From positions 1,588,155-1,652,154 of the forward strand of contig VXAZ01007501.1 in NCBI GenBank assembly GCA_013399875.1: DNA of 64,000 nt, read 5' to 3'. The stretch is from Gymnorhina tibicen. Lineage: Eukaryota; Chordata; Aves; Passeriformes; Artamidae. The notes under the pieces are model-generated. The model was not told the DNA's origin and did no database searches. It was given only the letters and a program-made list of their open reading frames with translations. Shown piece after piece: positions 50,481 to 62,705 of this stretch. A program made the position numbers and the translations under genes. The first letter of the stretch is position 1; every line of letters starts with the position of its first letter.

Positions 50481-51164
50481 GAATACATGAGGAGAGAGGC
50501 TCTGAGCCTGCTTCTGTGCTGCGGGAGTGTCTCTCTCTCCCTCCCTCCCCTCTGCCTGCTTCTGTGTGAGTGTGTGTTTGGCTGCCCGGCTGTGTGTGCG
50601 TGTACACTGTGTATATATATCTGAGCTGGGAGGTTATTGCAAGCTTCTCTAAGCAGCGCTCCTCTGTACAGGAAGAAGGGCTCAGCTGCAGTGGTAGCAT
50701 CAACAGCAGCATTAGCAGTACCAACTGCTTTTTTCGCCTTTCTTCCTTCCCTTCATCTCCATCTCCCTTTTCCCTCCCTCCTCCCACGTCTTTTGGGGGA
50801 TTGCTTTTCATAATTTTTTTTTATTATTTATTTTTCTCCTCTACAATCCTTGTTATTTGATACTTCGTGGCTTTTTTCTTCTTTTTTTTCCCCCCTTTCC
50901 TCTGAGAAGGAGACACAGAAACACACGCACAAACACAGAGAAATAAGGGAAAGAAAAGTACCGGGACTTATCCTGCTGCTGCAAACCCAAAGATAGCGGA
51001 CGAAGAGGGGGTTTGGCTTCTACCCCAAGGTAAAGCCCTGCCCCCTTTACCTCCTCGACACCTCCTCCGAGGAAGAGAAGGAGAGAGAGCGAAGGGGGCC
51101 AAAGTGGAGAAAAGCAGATCTTCTGCGGCTGGCATTTGGAGTACAGGGAGCCAGGAACTGAAGG
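50481..51164 (+). promoter_or_regulatory. CNTNAP2: CNTNAP2 5' leader / proximal promoter
   Basis: This is the stretch between the CpG island and the start codon. It contains pyrimidine-rich runs (50,527-50,555; 50,733-50,785; 50,870-50,905), a TATA-like run (tatatatat, 50,612-50,620) and a purine-rich segment just before the ATG. I see no ATG from 50,490 to 51,164, so any transcript starting after that point has a leader free of upstream starts. A transcript starting earlier would carry upstream ATGs at 50,476, 50,479 and 50,487; the last opens a frame of about 45 codons ending near 50,624. The 5' end of the mRNA and any 5' UTR splicing cannot be fixed from sequence alone. Confidence 0.6.
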
Positions 51165-51261
51165 ATGGTTGTGGTTACCCGAGCTGGCTGCAGGGCAGCT
51201 CTCTTCCTCTGGATTTTCATCAGCATTAGCTGCAGAGCCAGGACTGCTCTGCCTGCATCTC
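51165..51261 (+). CDS. CNTNAP2: CNTNAP2 (Caspr2) coding exon 1, signal peptide
   Basis: This is the first coding exon of contactin-associated protein-like 2, a type I neurexin-superfamily membrane protein that binds contactin-2 and clusters Kv1 channels at juxtaparanodes. Seen in the sequence: an ATG with a strong Kozak context (A at -3, G at +4), 32 complete codons plus one base, then a consensus donor (c|gtaagt), giving a 97-nt coding part ending in phase 1. The peptide begins MVVVTRAGCRAALFLWIF and continues with a CRA-TA stretch. It has a basic N-region (R6, R10), a hydrophobic core at about residues 11-21 and a probable cleavage near residues 25-28. Compared with human CNTNAP2 from memory, about 18 of 32 residues align without gaps, including RAGC, AAL, LWI and CRA, and the exon length and phase agree. 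No ATG was seen between 50,490 and this start. The discoidin, laminin-G and EGF domains lie in later exons outside the window. The exon is too short to appear as a long ORF. Confidence 0.9.
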
Positions 51262-54200
51262 GTAAGTACCTTTTTCTAAGAAACATGCACAATTTCAGCT
51301 CTGCAATAAGCCAGAGGGAATTTCCAACAACTCTGTGAGGTTGATTATTTTTTCTTTGCTGATGAATATTGTGTTTGGTTGTGTTTGATTTTTCTTTGTA
51401 TGCGTCTGTGTGCACTGAGGTCTGATACTGTTTGCAGTGCTCCTCATCAGATCTTCCTTGGTGATTTCAGTGGTAGCTGGTGTGGAAAGTTGAAAGGGAC
51501 CTGCTCTGTGATATAATCTTGGTTCTGCAATGGAGTCAGAGGGGGAAAGGAGTCAGAAGCTGTTCAAAGTTTGGGGATAGTTTTTGTTTGGCTGGTCGGT
51601 TTGATTTGTTTTGGTTTTTCCCACCTTCCTCAGAAGGGATGCAATTTGCGTTTGGAAGTACTTCACTTCCACAGTTTTGTGAGGGAAAAGAGGAGATGTG
51701 AGCAGTTTCCATAACTAGTGTTTTATCGAGGAGCAGCAAGAGAAAATTCTGTCTCATTTGAAGAGGAAAGAATGATTGTGAGTTGATGAGAGGGAACTGA
51801 GCCAGGACAGCTTTTCTTGAGTGAAGTTTTGCTGCCCATAATAGAATGAGCAAAGGTATTTTAGAGGAGACCATCAATTGCCCTCCTACCGAGGCAGAAA
51901 TAGTAGAGAAATGATCAAGCATCTCCTGAAAAGCTGAAGTTCAGACCAGAGTAGCGTAGAGCACCTGTACAGAATCTGATTCTGCTATCAGTATGAAAAT
52001 GACAGCATATTCATTGATTTCAGTGGATATTAGACCAAATCTTTAACATTGCACTGAGCTGTAGTTTTGAGCAAAACATTTTGCAAGTAGATGTCAGTAT
52101 TAAGTATTTAGTTGTTTCTCTTCAGACCATGCAAAACATTTGCCAATTGCCAAGTGTTTTTGAAACGCATACTGACATGAAACAGTGCATTTTTATAGAA
52201 TCATCACCATACTGCTGGCTTAATCAGCTGTTTATAGAGGAAGGAAGTGTCCTGAAATGTTACAGATAGATGTGCTGGGATTGTATACATGTGAGTGGTG
52301 GTTGATTCTACTGAGCAAGCAGGGAATTGTCATAGAATGTAATGTATCTACTGCAAAGAGATCTATGTGGATCCCTCTATTTATTTATTTATTTAATTGT
52401 TTCCTTGGGGGCAGGAATGAACAATGCAATGATTAGGGAATTGGAGCACTGCTCTGCTTTCTCAGTGGGTTTCTATCTGTTATCATCTGATAACCTATTC
52501 AAAAACATAACAGTGTTATTCCAGGATTTACTTGCACTTGTACATTTGTTTGTGTGTCAATAAATATGCACAGCAGTGTCTGTATTGTTATCTAGGTCTC
52601 AGAGGCTATAGGATGTTCAGTTGTTTTCCTACCTTTGAATTAGGAGAAGTATTGATCCTGAGGTTTACTTCTTATTTTTGACCAGCTATTTAATTTTTCT
52701 TAGCAATATTATTTCTTCATGGTCATCTCTCAGGCTCTGCATAACAGGAATGTGTGGGGGTGAGGATTCATGGTTTAGGTTCTCAGAAATCTGTTCTTTG
52801 AAAACAAAGTCCCTGCTTTTCTCTAATAGGGTTTTGGAGCTTTTTTGCTTGTTTTTGTCACTCAGCAACTAATGGCTGTAGTTTAACTTGAAAATTACCT
52901 ACAGTGGGTTATCTGATTTCCCAACAAACAAATCTTTAACTTTTGAAAGAAGTTTGTTGAGAAGTTAATGGTTGTAGTAACATTACTGTAACCAGAAATT
53001 CCAGGAATAAAGGATATATATATAATCTTAATTACAATTTATTCATATACATTCCCATCTTGATAATTAGCTATTCAAAGATTTCTCTCTATTAATTCAC
53101 CTTCCAAGAGCTTATACATTATACTCCTTAGGTAGTGAGTGACATTCCTGACTGATTTCTGAGTGATTTCTTTTCTGACTCACTTCTGAAAATGAAATGG
53201 AGCTAGATTTGTTTACTGTAAACACAAATATAGGTAGAAGTACACATCAGCCTTAAATTTACAAAAGGATTGTTCACATTGCAGTACATGCTGAAAATTC
53301 TTGTAAAGGCTTATGGGTGCTTGGGAAGTGGTACCACAGTGGGAACTCGAGTGCTGTGTCACAATGTTTTGGTGCACCAGTTCACTGGTTATTCTGTTTC
53401 ATGCTTTGCTATACAAACTGGTCACTGTGCTGTATTTTGTCACTGTGCTCTATTTTCTGGGGTTGTTTGTAACTTTGTATGCAACTGATTGTGAATGGGA
53501 TTGGAGAATTTTGTTCTCTGTTGACAAGATGATGTACTTAGCTTTTTATCTTTCTTTTTTTTTTCTTTTTTTTTCCTTCCCTCTGTCGATTTTGAACATC
53601 ATATTGGAAATACTTCTGAAAGAATTAAAACCTGTGTGAAATGCAACATTGATGTAAAACTTATTTCCAACCACTATTTCATTTTCTCCTCCATTGTTAC
53701 TTTGTGTTTTGGCTTTGAAGTTATTAGGAACATCAAATTTATTCTTTACAGTATTTTTTAGGAAGCATGCAATACTTATGGTGTACAGTGAATTACAAAT
53801 CCCTATATATGAGCTTGCTATTCAGTATTTTCTTACAGTCTGCTTGTGCTGTCATAGAAAAAGATACAGTTACTGTTTCAGAAAGAATAGAATTGGACAC
53901 TGCTTATGTGAATATACTGCATCCCAAATGTTTGTTTACTTTGAAAAGCCAGTAAATCTATCTGTCATTAAAATGGAAAGTCAGTAACACTGAGTCAGAA
54001 GTGATCGTGTTGAAAGCTTTTAATCTCATTCAGTTTTATCTTGAGATGAAGTGGGTGTTGCAAGCCCATCCTGTAGTATAGTAAACATACACTGTGATAC
54101 AATATCACACACACTAATGCTCAGATCTTACTGTCAATTCTATTCATGGTCATGTTTTCATACCTTGGCAATAAATTCTTAATATTCCAGCAGTTTTGTT

Positions 54201-57200
54201 TTTTTTTTTTACTAAGCGTGGAGGGATGAAAACACTCTTCTGGAATCAAGGCTAATGAACAGCTCAACCAGGAGAGGTCATCACAAGATAAAAAGTAACG
54301 CGGAAAATACAAATTTAGTGCTTTATAGTCTTTTACATAGCTGAGATGGAATGATAAGAATATGAATATGGGTAGACTAACTTTCATTTGTATTCCTATA
54401 AAAAACCCAAACACACAAAGCAGTAACCTTGTTACTTAATAAGAATGTTAAAGGTATTCATTATAGGATCATCTACTTCTCTGTGAAAGGAATTCACTTT
54501 AAAAGTAATTGTCTTTCACAGCTAGGGTTTTTTGGGTTTTTCTGACTGTGTCTGTTTTTATGTAATGCAAAGCTGATCAGTACAGAAATATTAAAACTTC
54601 TAGTTCTGATACTTGTCAGACTTTTTTAGTAGGTCCCACACCACTGCTCAAGTTGAAGTTTGAACCCATTTTACAAGACTTGGTGCCAAAATCAAATGGG
54701 GGGCATGTATGGTAAATCATTAAGATATGTGAAAGAAAAATATGCATCTTTTAGCTTTGACTGCATGGACCCAGATTTTCCTGGGAAACGTATTGAAAAA
54801 GAGTAATGTCCCTTTTGAAAGAGCAAGGCATTGTACAAGAAAGTCCTTTTTAAGAGTTCTGGACTAGGTGGAATTAACCTTCCAGATCATGGTGCTTGAA
54901 AGCTGGGTGTATAAGGTGTCATATATTCTATCAGGTTCACACTTGGGGAGTAGTTTTTTTCCAGACAGTGTCTCAGTGTCTCAGACATAATGGTATTTTT
55001 GGAAATCTGATCAATTCAATTTTTTTTTTTTATGTTATGACTGATTAACATTTCTTAGTTTAGGTCCTGTTGTCTTGAGGCTAACTCAGAGGTCCCACAG
55101 AACTTAGTTTTAAGTATACCAAACCATTTTCATGTACTTTTAACGTTGTATCATTTTTCTTATCCTTGTGGTCAAAGCATTTAAAAATATACTAAACTTT
55201 TAATTTGAGGGCCTAAGTTTCTTCTAAGACCATAGAATTTCATAACATTAAACATATGCTTTCTCTTTTGTTGTTTTAGAACACTTCAGCTATAAATTAG
55301 AACAAAATTTACATCCATCATTGTATAAAATTGTATTACTACTTAAGGTGCTATTCATCTCTATATAATAAAATTCATGTTCAACAGACACGTGACAGTT
55401 TTAACAACATTTCACTGAGTTGCTGAGTTACTGCTCTTGTTTAACAACATTGCATTGAGTTACTCATCATGACTCTTTAAAGAAACTGGCTTTTTTTTGA
55501 GCAATATGTTAACTTATATGTGAATGAATGAAATGTATCAAATAGCCTGCTGTGATTTCGAAATTGGTGACAGCAGCTAGAGCTTGTGTCAATGCAGAAA
55601 ATCCAAAGTTTCAAAGAGTCTTTAACTTTTGTGTATGCAACTTTGCACAAAACCTGATTGCAGACATTCATCTAGATACAAGTTTGATTCAAAGTTTGAT
55701 GTCAGTGGGCATTGAATCAATTGTAAATGTCATTGAACTACTGTTTCAAAAACTGGCTTTTGCTTGAGCTGTTTTTGCTTTGCTTGTGTGTGTAGTTGTT
55801 TTTTTTTTTAATTTCTGGTGCAATAATAGGAAACAAGACATAAACAGTGCTTCAGCAAGTAGTCCGGTCTGAAAGAAAGTTTGAAGGTGAAGTTAAAGAT
55901 TAAGAATTGAAAACTTGTTTCTGAATGTTGGCTGTTTCTTTTGCAATGAGATGAGAAATATTTTTTTATTTTCTGTCTTTTTTTTTTTTTCCTCAGGTAC
56001 TTTTAACACATGAGGGATTATTTCAGTTCCTACAGTTATGATAGGAAATTATTTATATATAGTGCATTAGATATCAGATTGTACCTCTTCTTGAATAACT
56101 CACATTACAATGGATCTGTGACTGACATTAGATTTTTCTGTAGAAGTTCTTTAGGAATTTTAACTTGGATTTCTACGTCTTTAAAATTGTAAGATCTCAT
56201 GTTTACTGTCTAGTACTTATCACAATATTTAAGAGTTTTTAAGACTGTAATACTTTTAATGTTTGGGACAATAACAAACTATGCACAAACCCATCTGGAG
56301 TTTCTGCATTTTCTTTTTCTAGATTTGCAGAAGCTGATCTCCCTCTGAGTGATCTGACTCATAGGTCAAACATAAGATAACTGGTTAAATTTTGAGGTGC
56401 TCCCCTGCCCATGTCTATGTCCTGAACAGCTGTCATGCAAATGCACATGGACTTGCAAATGTGTTTCAGTCACTTCAATTAGAAAATGTTAGAGAAGCAG
56501 CATGAGTCTTCTTCATCAGATGAATTGATGAGTGACTTTTGCAAACTTGTTAGTCTTAAAAATTTTAAATAATTAATTTAAAGTTATAGCATTATTTCCA
56601 AAATCCACATAGAGATGAGATCCTTCTTTAAAAGATCAGGAAGACTTATGGGATAAAAAGAGCATAGCTCTCCGTTAGCTTGAACCTTCTCCCACTGAAG
56701 GAAATGGAAGCTGTGCCACACCTTTTAGGAACAGTGTGGTTATATTTTTTCTCAGTGAGAAGTTCATGATTCAGTCCATTGGTATGAGATACTAGAAATG
56801 ATTAAAAGGTTCTTCAGACTTCAGCCTTTGAACTAACATTGATTTTATCTGTATCACACTTCATTTATTCAGCTACTTCATTGGCATTGCATAGGTAGAT
56901 AATGCAAGACCACTAGCTAATTGCAGAACATGTTAAATCTCTAAATTTGGTGATGTAGAAAATTGCAGTAATTAGTAATCAATTCTTTTGAGCCACTTGC
57001 AGTTCCAACTTTGAAGATATCATAGATATAATAAAAAAATTCCCACGTCCTATGCTTAACATTTACAAAGAACTTGGGCACTTGGTTTTGATAGCTCTGC
57101 AATTTTAAAACAGCTTTACAAAGCTGAGACCTTTCCTACCTCAGAAATTGTCTCAGTATTCATTCTCTGTAGTAGTAGCCAGCCTTTTCCGATTGAGTCT

Positions 57201-59799
57201 TTAAGGTTGAACAGCAGATAATTCGGAGCAGAAAAGGATATTGACATTCACATTTACCTCTTTCCTCTGCCTAAAAAAGTCTAGAGATTTTTTGGCTTTA
57301 CAATCTCCTGGTGGAGAGATGGTTCGTTCAGACATTTAACTTTAGCTAGCGGTCATGCTAAGTCCATCGAGGGACTGGCAAACTTATTTACACTTATAAA
57401 TCATTATTTGATGTTAATATTTATCACCATTTGAAATATTTATCAAATATTTTATTTTAAGCTGTGTATGTGCTCCAAAAATATGTTTTAAATAAATCAG
57501 TGACTAAAATCGACTCAGCATAGCTAGTAACTTTTTTGCGAGTTTTGTATTTGTATTGGTAAAAGCTCAAATTGGGTTATGACTTTCAATGTGTAAAGAA
57601 AATAAGCAGCTAAAAATACTTTCTAGAAGCTAGAAAGCATTTGAACTGTTCTAGCCAAAGGATTTTCTGTCCCACAAACAAATATGATGTTTTAGAATGA
57701 ACATTTTTTTCATTATTATTTGTCTGTAGACTATTTAAGTCCCAGCTTAAAGGGAAAGTAATATTTTCTTGTAGAAATTTAATGACTGTCTAACTATAAC
57801 ATAAACATTCTGTTTGATTTTGTAACTCTGCTATATCATTTAGTTTTTTGTAACCTTTGCCCAGAGAAGTCAGTTATACACATGCTACATTTCTACTTTC
57901 TCTTTCTACAATGTAGGAATTATCTGACTATAAGCATTTTTGTTTTGGTGTCAAATCTAGAGGGGTGACACTGTCTGGGTTTTTTTAATCACCTAAATAT
58001 TAATAAAAATGTCTCTTATTGATTGTGTAATCATCTTGTTTACTTAAACTGGTATTTATTGTGAACCCAATGAAAACCTGGAATTTACAGGGAGGTAACA
58101 GAGAAGATCAGCAGATGAGCTGAGGAGACTGCAAGGGTCCATTTCCATAAGGGGTAGCAGAAAATCTGTGATGTAAGGTTTGCCAGAGAAGAAAAGGAAG
58201 AATTACTGTCATAGCGAATGGAAGCTTAAAAGTCTATGGGCCTAATGCAATGGGATACAACACAGCAGGAACAGCAACCTCAATATATTTTAGGTTTTCA
58301 TATTTTACCTACTGGTTTTAAGTATCATTGGTGTAAAGTTCTTGAAACACAGTTTGAAATGCAATTAAATTGGGATGTGCTGTTACTCAGTTTATGTGAG
58401 TAGAAGAAATACTGTGGTCGGGGAAAAGCAAAAAAAAAAAAATATCCACTAGAACAGAAAAACCAACATGCAGGAAAACAAAAAACTTATATTTACTTTA
58501 TTTATATGTTGACCCAGGTTTCAAACACAGATGCCTTCCTAAGATCTTTAGACTCTGCCCAGATTGTCAGTGAAACGTAGGAAGGACTTGTACATATTTT
58601 TTTCCCTGAATACAGATAAAAATTCAAATACCTCAAAAATAAAACAGAAGAAAGAAAAGAGGAAAAAAGAAAAATAAGAAAAATTAATTAATTTAAATAC
58701 ATAATCAAAGATTAAAACTAGTGGCATCCACCACTGTTCTGGGCTACAGGAAAAAAAGGGAGAGGGATGTGCTGAAGAGAGATTGAGGTTGTCTCCCACA
58801 CAATAACAGTAGCCTATTTTTTTTCTGCTGAGGAATGGAGTCACAGGGAGTAGCCTGACCTGTCCACAGCATTAGCACTGCATTAGGAAAAGAGGGAGCT
58901 TCTGTGAGAAACAGAGTCAGAAGCATATCCTGTACAGGGCAGGCTCTGCTGGCTACATGCTCCCAAGCTTCAGCAAGCTGTACTCTCTAATGTTCTTTCC
59001 TTTGGTTTTACATCCAAAAAATTATGCTAGTGGGCATACTGTCAGTTGTATGATGAATGTCCTACCTGCTTCTTCCCTGGTACAGCCAAGCTGTTAGAAA
59101 TGATAGCAGAATTCGCTCTAGATAAGAGAAGGTATCCATTACAGTTCCAACCTTCTTCCAAACAATATACACCACCAGATCACACACCCATTTGCTTCTG
59201 CTCCTAATTTATTTGCCATTTCTCACATGCCTCCTTTCTGATTTTATTAATCATCTTACTGCCTACTCCCTGCCCTCTCCCTACCCTTTCCTCCAGCAAT
59301 AAACTGACTCCACTGACTTCTGTTGGGTTCTCGTTGATTCATCACCGTATTGAGTAATTTGCTGAGCCTGAAACTAAGGGAGATTGTCTTCATTGATTCC
59401 TGATTAATTCATCCATTTGTGAAAGCTAGGTACACAGGTAATAACTCAATTGAAATTCCTTCACTGCTTAATTGCTGTGCCATAATCCTGGCCTGTTAAA
59501 TTAGATAATCAGATATTATGAATGATTAGGATTCATTTTTTCAAAACACAATTATTAGAATATCATTATAAGGAATGCTTTTATTTACTCTGTTTATAAT
59601 TATTCATAAAATGCCATTTTAGACTTTAGGTCAGTACAGTGCATATGTTTTATACATATGGAAAAAAATTGTGACAGAGGAATTCTGTGAGTGAATTATG
59701 GTCCCAAATCTACATATTCATAGCTTATAAGGCCAAAAAGGATCCAACCCAGTTACAGTGATATGGTAGATTGTATTACTACTTTTTTCTGCTTTACAC

Positions 59800-61500
59800 A
59801 TCATAGAATTGATGAACCAGGGAATAGTTTGGGTTGGAAGGGACCTTTAAAGATCATCTAGTCCAACCCCACCACCACAGACAGGGACACCAAAACAGAT
59901 TCCTCAGTGCCCTGTCCAACTTGACCCTTAACACTTCCAGGGATGGGACATCTGCAGCTTCTCTAGTCAGTCTATTCCAGAATTCCTTCCTTTTGTGTAA
60001 TCTAAATCTACCCTCTTTAGTTAAAAATGTTCCTCTCATATTATCAGTACATCCCCTGGTAAAAAGTCATTCTTTCTCATTTTTGTAGGCCCCCTGTAAG
60101 TATGGAAAGGCTGCTATAAGGTCTGCCTAGAGCCTTCTTTTGTCCAAGATAAACCACCCCAACCCTCTCAGCTTTTCTTTTTGAAAGGGAGAAGCCCTGT
60201 GACCATTTCCATGGACATCATGTCAACCCACTCCAACATATCGATGCCTTTCTTTTGCTGAGGGCTCCAGAGCTGGACTCAGTGCTCCATATGGGGTCTA
60301 AAGAGAGCAGAGTAGAGGGGCAGTGTAATCTCTCATGACCTGCTTGCCATGCTGCTTTTTATGCATGCCAGGATCCTACTGGCTTTCTGGGCTGCAAGTG
60401 CACATTGCTGGCTCTTACATAAGTTTGCCAATATTCCCAAGCCCTTCTTTGCTCTCAATCCATTCATCCCCCAGTCTGTATTGCTACTGGGGATTGCCCC
60501 AGCCCAGGTGCTGGACCTTACACTTGCATTTGTTGAACTTCATGAGGTTCACATGGGACCACTCCTCAAGCCTGTCCACATCTCTCTGGATGGTGTCCCT
60601 TTCCTCAGTTGTATCAACAGCACCACTCAGCTTGGTTTCATTCCATAGACTTGCTAAGGGTACACTTAACCCCATGATCTAGGTCATTAATAAAGCCGTG
60701 TAACTGCACTTGTCCCAGCACTCCTGAGGGACAACACTCATCTCCATTTGGATCTCCATTTGGACTTTGAACCATTGACTCTTTGGGCATGACCTTCCAG
60801 TCAATCCTTATCCATCTAACAATCCATGCATCAAACCCATATTTTTCCAATTTAGAGACAGGGGTGTTGTGTAGAACTGGTTCATTGGCCAGGTACGTTA
60901 CATCAGTAGCTCTTCCCTCATCCACCAGTACAGTCACTCCTTTGTAGAAGGCCACCAGACTTGTCAGGTATTATTTGCCCTTCATGAAACCATGTTTACT
61001 TTCTCTAATATACCTCCTTGTTACTCATATTGTTTGGCATATCTTCTAGGAGAAACTGCTTCATGAACTTCCTAGGCATAGAGGTTGGCAGTTCTCAGGG
61101 TATCCATTTTTACACATTTTATAAATGGGTGCAGTGTTTCCCCTTTTCCAGACACTGGGGATTTTGCTTGACTGTCATGACTTTTCAGAAGTGATAGAGA
61201 GCAGCTTATATCTGCCAGTTCCTTCAGGACCCTGGGATGCATCTTGTCAGGTTCCATAGACTTGTTTATGTTCAGGTTCCTCAGATGGTCTTGAATCTGA
61301 TCTGCTCCTACAATGGGTGGGACTTCATTCCCCAGTCCCTCCCTTGATATTCCGGGGCTTGAGAGATGCGGGAAATTCAGTTGGCAGGGAAAACTTGAGG
61401 AAAAAATGTTGCTGAGTTCATCAGACTTCTCCATGTCAGTTGTCATCAGATGCCCTGTCTCATTTACCAGAGGGGCACAGTTTCTTTTGTCTTCCTTTCC
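59800..61500 (-). mobile_element. CR1 LINE, 5'-truncated, with ORF2 remnants
   Basis: A minus-strand CR1 retrotransposon inserted antisense to CNTNAP2. Its 3' end is at the left, where the plus strand reads the complement of the avian CR1 terminus (tcatagaattgatg, then ggttggaagggacc). Going right it passes through the 3' UTR into reverse-transcriptase coding remnants on the minus strand. These are the domain following the catalytic box (about 60,484-60,675, with KLSGAVDT), the palm/thumb part (60,638-60,955, with KLEKYGFDAW and RWIR) and an N-terminal RT segment (61,072-61,446, with DHLRNLNINKSMEPDKMHPR). The segments lie in different frames, and the FADD catalytic box is destroyed at the junction near 60,630-60,650, so the copy is dead. 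Homology fades beyond about 61,500, consistent with 5' truncation. Confidence 0.9.
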
Positions 61501-62639
61501 TGAGTCACATACCTGTCAGGGTTTTGATACCTTTCCTCCTGGCACTGAAAATCCTGGCCTGGAGCTATGTTCTTTACCCTAAGTTCATGACTTCAAGCAT
61601 GGTCACACTGAAATGCCTAATGCTTCCTTTTACCAGCCGACTTAGTCGTCCCAAGCTTTTCACATGTAAACTTCTAGTCATCTTCAGCTTCACAGACTAT
61701 ACATTTTTCTGGATTCAAACAGTAAAGATGTTAAACAGTGAAGGACTACAAATCAGACTTCCACTGGTTCTCACTAGAGACCACTCATTTCCTTTGTTAT
61801 GATTACATTTTTAGAGTGTCACATTTATAATAATTTTGAATCTTGGTTAAAATAGTGTAGACTGCCAGTTGAGTGCCTTAAGAATTCAAAATGCATATTA
61901 TTGCAATGTATGCAGAAACAGACATAAATGCATATATCTGCAAATTTCTTGTGATCCAATTTTGTATTCTCAGAAAAAAAAAGCTGTCAGAGGATCAGGA
62001 TACTTTGAAAAGATCTATTTTTTTAAAAACTATGTTGATTTTCAGTAATTGCATTTATGGCATTTAAATTTTTATTAATCAGCTTCTATTATTTTGTCTA
62101 GCAGCAATGTTAGTTGGAGTGGCTTGTAAATGTGCAAGGTCATCTTCTTCAGTATTTGCACTACGCAGTTTCTTTCAGTCTTTTGGAATTTCCTTGGTGT
62201 TTCAAGGGTTATTGGAAATCAGCAATGATCAGCAATCAGAGACCTTCTCATTTACAGCTTGCCCTGCCGGTTGAAACTGTCTAGCCTCGTTAACCTCTGT
62301 TTAACATCTTCCTCAGCTTTTATTAGAATGTAAATTGTTTTGTTGCCACTCTGGGATCTAACTATGCAGTCTTGTTTGTTTTCCTAACACTGTATGTTTT
62401 TGTCTTTTCTACGTGATTGGCAAATTCACCACTTATATGTAGCGGTCTTCTGGTATGGCTCCTTTTGCTTCTCAACTCCTCTCACGCTGCTTAAAGAAAC
62501 CCCCAAACCACAAAACCCAACACTCAAACCTGTGCTTTTGGGGTTTTTTTAATAATAATTCTTATGTTTCTGTGCATAGACAAATTAAACCTTATATCCT
62601 TTTGCTTATAATTTTAATGTATTTGTTAAATTCTGATTT

Positions 62640-62705
62640 ACAGAATCACAGAATGGTTAAGTTTGTAAGGGACTGCTGGAGGTTATCTTGCCTTGCTAAA
62701 GTAGC
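62640..62705 (-). mobile_element. CR1 3' tail fragment
   Basis: A short stretch beginning acagaatcacagaatgg resembles the complement of a CR1 3' terminus followed by a diverged end of the 3' UTR. It is only about 65 bases long, so the family call is tentative. Confidence 0.55.

Noticed and set aside
49878..50811. Frames of 248 (plus) and 280 (minus) codons at the CNTNAP2 CpG island
   Set aside because: GC-rich stop-poor sequence with low-complexity translation and a homopolymer inside. No known domain, and no splice context.
53313..53639. A 108-codon plus-strand hydrophobic frame in intron 1
   Set aside because: Hydrophobicity comes from T-rich codons. There is no conserved motif, and a poly-T run forms the phenylalanine stretch.
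55979..56000. A strong polypyrimidine-cag acceptor in intron 1
   Set aside because: The following sequence has no conserved reading frame or donor resembling CNTNAP2 exon 2 coding sequence, so it is treated as a chance acceptor.
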